Shown here in pieces: positions 53,285 through 62,032 of a stretch of DNA of 64,000 bases (position 1 is the first letter of the stretch; every line of letters begins with the position of its first letter). Both the position numbers and the translations under genes were made by a program. The notes under the pieces were generated by a model. That model made no database searches and was not told where the DNA came from. It saw only the letters and a program-made list of their open reading frames with translations. Source of the DNA: JBFWUW01 sp050247075 (lineage in GTDB: Bacteria; Planctomycetota; Planctomycetia; Pirellulales; JBFWUW01); contig JBFWUW010000025.1 in assembly GCA_050247075.1 (NCBI GenBank), positions 1 to 64,000 on the forward strand, given 5' to 3'.

Positions 53285-53797
53285 TGGGCCGCCGTGGAGC
53301 CGGTAATGTTCGCCCGGCTGGCTGCATAAGCGCACCTTGATGGATGCTCCAGAGGTTCTCAAGGGGCCCTAGGCGCCGGGTAAGCCCGCCTTTGCAGGCC
53401 ATCCGGCCCTTGAGCAGGCGTAGACAATACACTTCTAAATATCTATTTTATTAGTTTACAAACCGTTCCTATCTTGTACAATTTCCAGCGTTCGGCTTTG
53501 CGCGCCGACGTGGCTTTTGCACGTCCAGTGGGCGCGAAGCCCCTAAACCGCCCAGGCATCCTCGTCCGCCGCGTGCTCGAGCAGCATGGCCGTGGCGGGC
53601 GTTTGATCGGGCGGGTCACTGATTACGGCTACCGCTGCCGGCTGCTCGGCCAACTTGGGGGCGACGACGTACCTCGCCGCTCCCTCCGCCGACCGGTACG
53701 TGCCACGGGGCCTGTCCATATTTTTGAAACGCGGTTGTCACGCGGGGCGCTGTCGGTGCGCACTCGCCAAAATTCACGTTTTTGCAGGCTAACCTGT

Positions 53798-54225
53798 ACC
53801 ACAACCCCCCAAAACACGGCAATTTTGGAACAGGTAAGGCCGATTGGCCCCCGTAGCGGCATAGCTCCCGCCTTGCCGCTGGCGGTGAATTGGGACGCCC
53901 CATGCCCGGCGACCGTCGCGGAGATGGCCTGCGGTCCCGCGCATCGAGCCGGCAAGGCAGGAGCATTGCAGGGACGTGTACCCGCACCACAACCCCCCAA
54001 AACACGGCAATTTTGGAACAGGTAAGGCCGATTGGTCCCCCGTAGCGGCATGGCTCCCGCCTTGCCGCTGGCGGTGATCCTGATTGTCCCTTGCCTTTCG
54101 GCATTCAATGCACGATGGAAAACCATTCGCGCATCAAGCCGGCAAGGTAGGAGCTTTGCGGCTACGCTTACCCGTACCACAACCCCCCAAAACACGGCAA
54201 TTTTGGAACAGGAAACGCGGATCGG
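53798..54225. repeat. three tandem ~189-bp repeat units
   Basis: Units begin at 53798, 53986 and 54176 with accacaaccccccaaaacac followed by ggcaattttggaacagg. The first two are full length (188 and 190 bases) and the third is cut after about 40 bases. Each full unit has a ~90-base conserved head, a ~50-base variable middle and a conserved tail (agccggcaagg...aggagc). Head (gtagcggcat.gctcccgcct) and tail are imperfect reverse complements over about 35 bases, so each unit can fold into a long hairpin. Confidence 0.85.
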
Positions 54226-54339
54226 GAGGCGGTCAAATGTCCGCCGCCTCAGTCAATTTGCCTAAACTTCGCGCGGCGGTCACAATCAACAGGTATCGCC
54301 CCAGCCGCAACTTCTGACGCAACTCCGGTGAAAGTACTC

Positions 54340-55131
54340 ATGGAAGCCCGCATGACCGTGCCCAAGTTCGCCTCGCTGAAGGCGGCTGGCCGGAAGATCT
54401 CGATGCTGACCGCCTACGACCATACGATGGCGCGGCTGTTGGACGCCACCGGTATCGAGGGCATCTTAGTGGGGGACAGCATGTCGATGGTCGTGCAAGG
54501 CCACCCCAACACGCTGCCGGTCACGCTCGACGAGATGATCTATCACGCCGAAATGGTCGGCCGCGCGGTTAAGCACGCCTTGGTGGTGGTCGATATGCCG
54601 TTCCCCAGCTACCACCTGGGCTCGTCCAAGGCGATCGAGAACGCCGGGCGAATCCTCAAGGAAACGCGCTGCCAGGCGGTCAAGCTGGAAGGGGGCGTGG
54701 AGCAGGGCGAGGTGATTGCCGCGCTCGTCTCCGCCGGTATCCCCGTCATGGCCCATTGCGGACTGCGCCCGCAGAGCGTGCATCTGCTGGGCGGGTACAA
54801 GGTGCAGCGGGACGAGGAACGGCTGCTGGCCGACGCGCAATCGGCCGAACGGGCCGGCGCGTTTGCCGTCGTGTTGGAATGCATCCCCTCCCACATCGCC
54901 GCCAAGATTACGGCAGCGGTCAACATCCCCACGATCGGCATCGGGGCGGGTGCCGAGTGCGACGGCCAGGTGCTGGTGATTAACGATCTGCTGGGGCTGG
55001 AAGCCGACTATGTTCCCCGTTTCGTCAAGAAATACGCCGATCTGCAATCGACCATCACCCAAGCCGTCACGCAATACCGCGACGAAGTCCGCGGCGGCCA
55101 GTTTCCCGGCCAGGAACAATCGTTCAAATAG
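54340..55131 (+). CDS. panB: 3-methyl-2-oxobutanoate hydroxymethyltransferase (ketopantoate hydroxymethyltransferase)
   Basis: 263 aa from ATG 54340 (GTG 54328 would add four residues). It transfers a hydroxymethyl group from 5,10-methylene-tetrahydrofolate to 2-oxoisovalerate to give ketopantoate, the first committed step of pantothenate/CoA synthesis. PanB motifs are in place: ISMLTAYDHTMARLLDATGI, ILVGDSMSMVVQGHPNTLPV (metal-binding Asp-Ser), VKLEGGVEQGEVIAALVSAG, PVMAHCGLRPQSVHLLGGYK, and VLECIPSHIAAKIT with IPTIGIGAGAECDGQVLV. The length is normal. No panC or panD is adjacent. It directly follows the tandem repeats and converges on the surface-protein gene 9 bases away. Confidence 0.97.
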   Translation: MEARMTVPKFASLKAAGRKISMLTAYDHTMARLLDATGIEGILVGDSMSMVVQGHPNTLPVTLDEMIYHAEMVGRAVKHALVVVDMPFPSYHLGSSKAIENAGRILKETRCQAVKLEGGVEQGEVIAALVSAGIPVMAHCGLRPQSVHLLGGYKVQRDEERLLADAQSAERAGAFAVVLECIPSHIAAKITAAVNIPTIGIGAGAECDGQVLVINDLLGLEADYVPRFVKKYADLQSTITQAVTQYRDEVRGGQFPGQEQSFK

Positions 55132-55140
55132 TGCGGCCTG

Positions 55141-58100
55141 CTACAGCGACTGCCGCGTCGTGGTGCCGTCGTCGTGGTAGACGCCGACATCGTCCCGGCC
55201 GTCGCCGTCCCAGTCACCCACGATAGGCGAGTCGCCCGCCCCGCCCATCTCGAACACCCGGTCCTGGGCATCCAGGATCTGGTCGTTGTTGATGTCGAGG
55301 TGGAAGACGCCGTTGCGGTACACACCCAGGTCGTCCACGCCGTCGCCGTTCCAGTCGCCCACGACCGGCAGGTCGCCGGCCATGCCCAGCTCGATCATGG
55401 TCTCGCCCGGCTCCCAGCGTCCGTTGCCGTTGACATCCAGGATCCACACGCCGCTATTGAACACGCCGATCGTATCGACGCCGTCGCCGTTCCAATCGCC
55501 AGCCAGCGGAATGTCCGCGGCCGATCCAAAGTAGAACACATGGTCGATCAAGTCCGACCGCGTCGGCCCGGTCGCCGTGCGCTTCAGCGTTCGCATGCCG
55601 GCGGCGGCCTGGCTGGCCAACGGCGGAACATTCTTCTTGGCGCCGTTGGGACCGTGCGCTGCGTCGGGCAGGCCCGACTCGGCGGCCACGGCACGCGGGT
55701 CGCCTTCCCAACTTGGGCCAAAGATGCCGATATCGGTCTTTCCGTCGCCATCCCAGTCGCCCGTCACCGGACGGTCGCCTTCCTTGCCCAGCGAGGCCCA
55801 CAAGTCCTCGTCGTCCCAGCGGCCGTTGCCGTTGAGGTCGATAAACCATTGGCCGGCGTAGAACACGCCAACTTCGCTGACGCCGTCGCCGTTGAAATCG
55901 CCGGCGATCGGCGTGGCACCCTTGCGCCCAAACGGAATCACCATGGGGCCCTCGGCCCCTTCCACGACAAAGCGGCCCTGGTTGAGCTGCGATGCCGCTT
56001 CGGCAAAGATGGCGGAACGGGCGTCGGCCACGGAGTAAATCAGCCCCTCTTGAGGAGCATCGCCACGCGGGCGTCCGCCGTCGACCACGCTGAGGTGCCA
56101 ACTGTAGCCGCGCGGGTTCGATCCGGCAAAGTCCAAGTCGCCAAAGAAGGCACTGAACGCACCGTAGGGCGCGGCCGTCGGCGCGCCTCCGCCAACGCCA
56201 GGCTGCACGCCCGGCGGCCCGCTGAATCCTGGCGGCAGGAACGCTGGCGGCGGTGGCGTAATTTGTGGCGGAGTCTGCGGCGGCGGTGGAGGCGGTGGGG
56301 GAGGCGGTGGTGGTGGGGGCGGTGGAGGCGGCAACGTTTCCACCAGCACTTCGCTGAAGTTGTTAAGTTGCGAAACGCCCCCCGCCGAGACCGGCACGAA
56401 GACAATCGCGTCGTAGGGATTGCTTCCCAAAACGCTCAGCATCAAAGGAGACAGGCTTTGGCCCGGAGTGGGTGCCACGCCGCCGGTGGTGCCGGCGGTG
56501 TTGATGCCGCTGATATAGCCGTTGGGCTGCACCTGGAACAGGCTGTAGGTGCCCGGCACCAGGCCGGTGAACTCGTAGTAGCCATTGGCGTCTGTCAGTG
56601 TTTCAACAAAGTTGCCATTGGCATCAACAATGGCGTTGCCGCCGGCATCGCCCAGGCGGATGCGTACGCCCGCCAAGCGGATGTCGCCGTCGTCCAGCAC
56701 GCCATTCTTTTGGGTCACGATCGTTTGCGTATCGAGCTGGCCATCCGCCGTTTGAATAGCCGGCCCGTCTTGAAAGACGTAACCGGAGATTGTCGCCGGC
56801 AAGATTTCGCCGAAGTCGTAATTGACACCGCTCTGCGCGGCGGCCAATGTGGCGGTAACAATGGTGTCGGCCACGACCGTGCCGCCGGCCGTGCCGACGC
56901 TATTCGAGCCTTGCAGATAGCCAGGCGTGGCGCCTTCTGCCACGCCGTACACGCCTGGCATCAGGTTGTTGAACTCGTAGTAGCCTTGTGCGTTGGTGGT
57001 GGTGGTAACGCCGGTCGGCTGGCCGTTGGCATTCAGCAGTTGAATCGTCACGCCGACAATTGGCGACTCGCCAGAATCGCGCACGCCGTTGTTGTTTGCG
57101 TCAACATAGACATGGCCAGAGATCAGCGCGGGTGGAACTTCACAGAAGTCGTTGTCGATGGAGTTGGTTCCGCCCAGCAGTTCGATAAAGCTGATGACAT
57201 TGCCCGATGCATCGGGCAAACCGCCCGCCGTGCCGGCATGGGCGGCTTGGCTGAGATAGCCCGCCGGTTGGTCCTCGACCACGGTGTAGATGCCGGGGTG
57301 CAGATTGAGGAATTCGTAGCGGCCATTGGCATCGGTCAGCGCGGTCAGCGGGTTGCCGTTGACATCCAAGACCGGCTGGCCGTTCTCGTGGAACAAGTGG
57401 ATCAACACTCCCGCCAGCGGGATCTCGCCCTGGTTGACTTCCAGGATGCAGTTGCCGTTGAGATCGGCATGCACGACGCCAGAGATGCTGGCCGGCGGCA
57501 CCTCGCAGAAGTCGTAGTGGACCAGGTTGGCGCCGGCAGTCAGTTGGATCTGCCCGAGCTTGTCGTTGTTGACGACGACGCCATTGCCAGGCAGGCCAGC
57601 GTGTGCATCCCCTTGCAAGTAGCCCAAGGGCTGGATTTCCTCGATGCCGTAGGTTCCCGGCAACAGCCCGGTGAATGAGTATTCGCCGAGTGCATTGGTG
57701 GTGGTGTGTTGGATGCGGTTGCCGGACGCATCGAGCAGGTAGATAGAGACGCCCGCGAGCGGGCTTTCGCCGAATCCATCGAAGCAGTTGTTGTTGATGT
57801 CCGATTGGACTTTTCCACTAATCGAACCAGGCTTGATTTCACCAAAGTTGTTTTGAATGCTATGCTCGCCCCCCAGCAATGTAATGGAGTTCAAGGTGTT
57901 GGCATCGAGCGAGGAACCGTAGGTCACGCCGCCGACGTTGCCCGCTTGCGACGAGACATCCAGGTAGCCAACGGCAACACCCTCGACCACGCGATACGTG
58001 CCTGGGTCGAGATTGTCGAAGCTGTAGTTGCCGTTGGCGTCGGTGATCCGCGACAAGCCCGTGTTGACGTACACGCCGCCATCCAGCTTCCACAGCGACA

Positions 58101-58929
58101 CCGTTACGCCCGAGATGCCCTGCTCATTGGCATCCTTGGAGTTGCTGAGGTTGTTGTCCTCGTAGACGGTTCCCTGCAGGTCGATCGGCAGCACGACTTG
58201 CGTCAACACGCCGGCGGCACCCGCCGTAAACACCGGATCCTTGGCGGACGATTGCGGATCGCCCGGCAGCAGATAGTCGTCGTTGGGCAGATTCGTCAGG
58301 CCCAATCCGACAAAGTTGGCGTCGAAATCATCGTAGAAGGTAGCCGTGACCTGGCTGCCCTGATAGTGCGGCGCGGTGAAACTGGCGGTCAGCTTTGAGC
58401 CTTCAAACTCGTTACCCTCGGCCACCGCGTTGGAACCGTTGAAGCCTTGTTCGTCGACGTCGATGGCAAAGGTGAACTTGTCGCCAGCCTCGAATCCCTG
58501 AAAGGTCAAGGTCAGAGTCGTGCCGCCATCGGTGTAGGCAGCCGTGTACGAAGTCACGCCGCCCAGGCTTACCAGTTGGAAATCATGGTGGCTAAACGAG
58601 CCCTGTCCGCCCGCCGCGCTGTCAAAGAAGGTATCGCCGATGGTCAGACCGTCGCCGGTCTTGTCCATCTCAATCACAACCTGGTTCAACTGCGTGCCCG
58701 CGGCACCGCCGTTGAACGAGATCTGAAACACGTTCGGCGTCTGGTCTTGCCCGGCGGCTGGTTCAAAATAGACCGCGCCCACATGGATGTCCGCCGCCAA
58801 CATGCGGCGGGCTTCCATCTGCTCGAAGCGGCAGATACGCAGCGGCGTTTCGAGGTCGCGGCGCGGTGTTCCCGCCCACAACTTGCGGATTTGACGTCCC
58901 AGCGAGGTCGTTGACTTGAGCAGGCCCAC
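55141..58929 (-). CDS. large surface protein with LEPRxLL-like signature, SdrD_B repeats, poly-Pro hinge and FG-GAP-like repeats
   Basis: 1262 aa from GTG 58929 (GGAGG upstream). The N-terminus RICRFEQMEARRMLAADIHV is a variant of the LEPRxLL signature found on large exported planctomycete proteins. A calcium-binding-like region of ~200 residues precedes five SdrD_B/Cna-B-type domains (each ending like ANGNYSFDNLDPGTYRVVEG). A run of about 18 prolines (DNA near 56278-56335) forms a hinge. The C-terminus has four or five repeats with GDWNGDGVDDLGVYRNGVFH, an FG-GAP/dockerin-like DxDGDG calcium motif, interrupted by a ~50-residue insertion. It is probably cell-surface or secreted and adhesive. 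Confidence 0.85.
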   Translation of the reverse strand: MGLLKSTTSLGRQIRKLWAGTPRRDLETPLRICRFEQMEARRMLAADIHVGAVYFEPAAGQDQTPNVFQISFNGGAAGTQLNQVVIEMDKTGDGLTIGDTFFDSAAGGQGSFSHHDFQLVSLGGVTSYTAAYTDGGTTLTLTFQGFEAGDKFTFAIDVDEQGFNGSNAVAEGNEFEGSKLTASFTAPHYQGSQVTATFYDDFDANFVGLGLTNLPNDDYLLPGDPQSSAKDPVFTAGAAGVLTQVVLPIDLQGTVYEDNNLSNSKDANEQGISGVTVSLWKLDGGVYVNTGLSRITDANGNYSFDNLDPGTYRVVEGVAVGYLDVSSQAGNVGGVTYGSSLDANTLNSITLLGGEHSIQNNFGEIKPGSISGKVQSDINNNCFDGFGESPLAGVSIYLLDASGNRIQHTTTNALGEYSFTGLLPGTYGIEEIQPLGYLQGDAHAGLPGNGVVVNNDKLGQIQLTAGANLVHYDFCEVPPASISGVVHADLNGNCILEVNQGEIPLAGVLIHLFHENGQPVLDVNGNPLTALTDANGRYEFLNLHPGIYTVVEDQPAGYLSQAAHAGTAGGLPDASGNVISFIELLGGTNSIDNDFCEVPPALISGHVYVDANNNGVRDSGESPIVGVTIQLLNANGQPTGVTTTTNAQGYYEFNNLMPGVYGVAEGATPGYLQGSNSVGTAGGTVVADTIVTATLAAAQSGVNYDFGEILPATISGYVFQDGPAIQTADGQLDTQTIVTQKNGVLDDGDIRLAGVRIRLGDAGGNAIVDANGNFVETLTDANGYYEFTGLVPGTYSLFQVQPNGYISGINTAGTTGGVAPTPGQSLSPLMLSVLGSNPYDAIVFVPVSAGGVSQLNNFSEVLVETLPPPPPPPPPPPPPPPPPPQTPPQITPPPPAFLPPGFSGPPGVQPGVGGGAPTAAPYGAFSAFFGDLDFAGSNPRGYSWHLSVVDGGRPRGDAPQEGLIYSVADARSAIFAEAASQLNQGRFVVEGAEGPMVIPFGRKGATPIAGDFNGDGVSEVGVFYAGQWFIDLNGNGRWDDEDLWASLGKEGDRPVTGDWDGDGKTDIGIFGPSWEGDPRAVAAESGLPDAAHGPNGAKKNVPPLASQAAAGMRTLKRTATGPTRSDLIDHVFYFGSAADIPLAGDWNGDGVDTIGVFNSGVWILDVNGNGRWEPGETMIELGMAGDLPVVGDWNGDGVDDLGVYRNGVFHLDINNDQILDAQDRVFEMGGAGDSPIVGDWDGDGRDDVGVYHDDGTTTRQSL

Positions 58930-59013
58930 AGGTGAATCCTCCGTGATCTCGAACCAGCGTTGAACGGGCTTCCACCACCCTTCCTGGGCGGCGCTTGTTT
59001 GTATCGAGGCGGC

Positions 59014-60039
59014 TTACTTGCCAGGCCGTGTGGCGGTGTTCGGCCGAGGCCGGCCGATCTGCCACATGCGGACCGTGGTGTCGAAACTGCCGCTGACCAG
59101 CATGGCTTGCGTGTCGTCGTAGTCCAAGGCAGTGATGGAGCCGACATGCCCCACCAGGCTCAATTCTTCCTGGCGCGACTCCATGTTCCAGATGCGAATG
59201 CGGTTGTCGGTACCGCCGACCGCCAAACGGCTGTCTCCGCAGAACACGATCGCCCGCACTTTGCCGGTGGGATTGGGAATGCGGGCCAGCTCTTGGTTGG
59301 CCGGCACATCCCACACGACGAATTCGCGGTCGTCCCCCCCAGTCGCCAGGCGCGATCCATCGGGAGAGAAAGCCAAGGTCCGCACGCGCTGGTGATGGGC
59401 CTGGAACTCTTGTGGCTGGCCAGCGCTGGGCAAGTCCCAGATCTGCAAGCGGCCGTCGCGGCCCGCCCCGGCCAGCAAGCGGCCATCTGGCGAGAAGCCC
59501 AGGCAACGCAAGTCCGGGCCGGGAGAGGCAATCTCGCGGATGATGTTGCCGTTGGCACCGTCGAGAATCCAGATCATTTCGTCAAAACCAGCCACGGCCA
59601 GTTTGTCACCCGCCGGGTTGTATTTCAGGCTGTAGACCGCCGCGTTGCCAGCCGGCACGCTGCGCACGGCCCGCCCGGTGGATAAGTCCCAAAACATCAC
59701 CGTGCGGTCGTCGCCAGCCGATGCCAGAGTCCGGCCGTCCGGATGAAAAGCCAGCGTCCGCACCCAGTCCATGTGGCCGTGGAACGTCTGTTGCAGCGTA
59801 CCATCGCCTTGGCTCCAGATGCGAACGAGGTGATCGTCGCCGGCGGTGGCGATCAGCCGTCCATCGGGGCTGATGACGGTGGCTGTCACCACCGGATGGA
59901 CGCCGCGGGCCTTGTCGCGAGGCAATTCGATGGTCTTAGTGGCCCGAATGGTGCCAGCACTTTGGGCCTGGCTGACGTTGGGCACCAGGCAAAACGCCGC
60001 GGCAACCAAACCGAGCATGAATCCAATCGACCGGCGCAT
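59014..60039 (-). CDS. secreted WD40-repeat protein
   Basis: 341 aa from ATG 60039, favoured over GTG 60045 because AGGAT lies 8 bases upstream. A signal peptide covers about the first 25 residues (GLVAAAFCLVPNVSQA). It contains seven WD40 blades, enough for a single propeller: VVTATVISPDGRLIATAGDD, HMDWVRTLAFHPDGRTLASA, and further units ending GHVGSITALDYDDTQAMLVS. Unlike most planctomycete WD40 proteins it has no kinase domain. The leader puts it outside the cytoplasm as a protein-binding propeller. It lies 84 bases upstream of the surface protein gene on the same strand. Confidence 0.88.
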   Translation of the reverse strand: MRRSIGFMLGLVAAAFCLVPNVSQAQSAGTIRATKTIELPRDKARGVHPVVTATVISPDGRLIATAGDDHLVRIWSQGDGTLQQTFHGHMDWVRTLAFHPDGRTLASAGDDRTVMFWDLSTGRAVRSVPAGNAAVYSLKYNPAGDKLAVAGFDEMIWILDGANGNIIREIASPGPDLRCLGFSPDGRLLAGAGRDGRLQIWDLPSAGQPQEFQAHHQRVRTLAFSPDGSRLATGGDDREFVVWDVPANQELARIPNPTGKVRAIVFCGDSRLAVGGTDNRIRIWNMESRQEELSLVGHVGSITALDYDDTQAMLVSGSFDTTVRMWQIGRPRPNTATRPGK

Positions 60040-60364
60040 AGGCACATCCTGGTACGGCGTTCGGGAATCTCAAGATCGATCCATTCCGCGCTGCCGGATG
60101 GGAAGTCCGAATCGCGGGCGAAGAACCGATCTGCCTGTGCTAGCATTCGATGCAACATCCGTGTCGCCGAACCTGCTAGGCGCAGCCTCTGCATCTGGTA
60201 TCGGTCGTATCGACTAGCACGCCCCAGATGAAAATCTCCATCGGCGCGGATGGGCCGTTCCGCTGGCATGACAAGTTCGGAATTTGCGTGGACAGCGCAA
60301 GAGCGAACGGCCAGGCGAGCAGGCTAGTAGCGATAGCATGGCCGCGGTTGAGATGCCAGCGCGG
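60040..60364. other. intergenic region, nothing recognised
   Basis: About 320 bases between two minus-strand genes. No recognisable gene, repeat or clear T-tailed hairpin. It probably contains the promoter for the WD40 and surface-protein genes. Confidence 0.4.
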
Positions 60365-62032
60365 CTATCCTGCGGGCGCGGCAGCCGGCGATGGAGTGGC
60401 GGGCGGAGGCGATTGAGGCGCTGTCGCCGGAGGGATTGCTGGGGCTGGCGGCGGCGCGGCCGGGGTTGGCTCCGCGGGAGGAGTGGTTGGAGTGGTTCCA
60501 TCCGGAGCCGGCTCAGCCGGGGCCGGTTCGGTGGGAGCCGGGGGTGGCTCGGGCGCGGGGGGCGGAAAGAGTTCCGCCGTCACTTGATCGACGCGAGCCC
60601 CATTGGCCTGAGACTGCAACTCGGCGGAAAACTCTTGCCATAAGGCATCGGCAATGGCTTGCGACTCTGGCGAGGCTGCTGCCGCCTGCCGCGCCGTGTT
60701 CATGCGCGTGGTGAGCGACGCGAGTGCGGCCGCGTCTTCCGTTTTGGCGGCGTCTAACAACTGCCGGGCTTCTTCGGCCTGGCCGGCCGCCAGACGTGTA
60801 CGGGCCCGGGCGAGTACGATCTCTCGCCGTGCTACCACATCTGCCAGTTGGGCCTCTAGCCCCACGACCTGGCCGGCGGCCAAGAGAACGTCGCTATCCA
60901 GCGGCAGTGCGATTTCGACCTCGGCTTGCCAACCAGAGACCATTGGCCAACGGGCCCAAACGTGCCGGCCGGTGGCGGCTTCGATCATTCGCAGTCCGGG
61001 GACGGGCGGAATCCGCACCTGGCCCTGGCGGTCGGTTTGCAACAGGCTGCCAGCTCCGCCATCGACATCGCGGACATGTACGTCAATCCGTGGCAGTGGT
61101 TCTCGCGGCTGCTGTTCTTGTGGCACCGCGGCGCGCACCAGTCGCAAGGTCGTGGCCGTTCCGGGCTGGTTGACTTCTAACAGCAGCCATGCGCCCAATC
61201 CTCCGGGGAGACTGCTCATAGGCTGCTGGTATCGGCTATAGACCTTGGCGCGGGCGTCCAGTCCAGATACTTCTTCAACCACCAGATACGTCGCATCGAG
61301 CGGACTAGCGGTGCTGGCGGAACCCTGGGTAAGCGCGGCCGGCCGCAGCACGGCACCAACCTGCAGGCGAGAGTGCCTGGCATCGCGCAGCAACGAATTA
61401 CCTGAACGGCAACGCAGCGAAACAATGCCGTCGGCAACGCTTTTCAGGCGGGCTTGCGGCGAAAACGCCGCCGCCATGGCGACGGAAGCCGCCCTGCCAA
61501 CGTCGGCAACCCCGCTAGCCGACCGGCTGACAGGCGTTCCCCACGATTGCGTGGCGGCATCCAGTTCTCGAGTTTGCACGCTCAACCCGGCCGCCGACTG
61601 GCGGAACACGACGACGATGGTCTTTTCGATTGGGTTAACGCTGTTGCTGTTGGCGGTAGCCAGAGCGTTGGCCAGCTTATTGTCCGCTGATACATCGGGC
61701 ATGGAGGCCGCCATCTGACGGCCAAGCGGCGCATCGGCAAGGTCAACCTCGCAATTCCACGCCCGGCCAAAAAGCAAATCCGCGGATGATTTCAGCGACC
61801 GCTGCAATAGTTCGAGGCGCGCAGGCGTCCACAGCGGCGAATCATCGGCTGCCACCAACACGCGCACGGAATAAGGCTGCAGTTCCCACACGGTGCGCGT
61901 CTGCCCGGACAGAGTCATGCTCGACAACAAGCCAGCCGCAAGTGTCAGCATCCAGGCTGCCGTTGCCAAAAAACGGCCGAGCCGCCTGCCGGCAGGCCAT
62001 GAAAGCGGATGGGTGCGGTCACTTTTGCTCAT
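60365..62032 (-). CDS. membrane-anchored hypothetical protein with Pro/Ala-rich tail
   Basis: 555 aa. A single N-terminal hydrophobic segment (FLATAAWMLTLAAGLLSSMT) acts as signal or anchor. The region to ~360 is mixed alpha/beta (WELQPYSVRVLVAADDSPLW, EKTIVVVFRQSAAGLSVQTR, TDRQGQVRIPPVPGLRMIEA, a carboxypeptidase-regulatory-like stretch). A helical coiled segment follows (REIVLARARTRLAAGQAEEA). The last ~75 residues are almost entirely Pro, Ala, Thr and Glu. I recognise no family. It overlaps the end of the solute-binding-protein gene by 14 bases, so the two are co-translated and may work together. Confidence 0.65.
   Translation of the reverse strand: MSKSDRTHPLSWPAGRRLGRFLATAAWMLTLAAGLLSSMTLSGQTRTVWELQPYSVRVLVAADDSPLWTPARLELLQRSLKSSADLLFGRAWNCEVDLADAPLGRQMAASMPDVSADNKLANALATANSNSVNPIEKTIVVVFRQSAAGLSVQTRELDAATQSWGTPVSRSASGVADVGRAASVAMAAAFSPQARLKSVADGIVSLRCRSGNSLLRDARHSRLQVGAVLRPAALTQGSASTASPLDATYLVVEEVSGLDARAKVYSRYQQPMSSLPGGLGAWLLLEVNQPGTATTLRLVRAAVPQEQQPREPLPRIDVHVRDVDGGAGSLLQTDRQGQVRIPPVPGLRMIEAATGRHVWARWPMVSGWQAEVEIALPLDSDVLLAAGQVVGLEAQLADVVARREIVLARARTRLAAGQAEEARQLLDAAKTEDAAALASLTTRMNTARQAAAASPESQAIADALWQEFSAELQSQANGARVDQVTAELFPPPAPEPPPAPTEPAPAEPAPDGTTPTTPPAEPTPAAPPPAPAIPPATAPQSPPPATPSPAAAPAG

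Larger units (their letters stand above)
53003..54327. other. gene-free repeat-rich end of the accessory island
   Basis: 1.3 kb without a credible gene. It carries copy B of the ~120-bp direct repeat (53165-53284), an AT-rich patch near 53425-53480 unlike the rest of the window, and three tandem ~189-bp units from 53798. Open frames through it on both strands only reproduce the repeats. Confidence 0.6.

Noticed and set aside
53798..54225. CRISPR-like array
   Set aside because: The repeat head is about 90 bases and the spacing about 189 bases, with only three copies and no cas gene; this does not fit CRISPR repeats of 24-47 bases.
55174..57678. 834-aa plus-strand open frame
   Set aside because: It is antisense to the SdrD_B/FG-GAP protein; periodic sequence and high GC keep the frame open, and it encodes no known domain.
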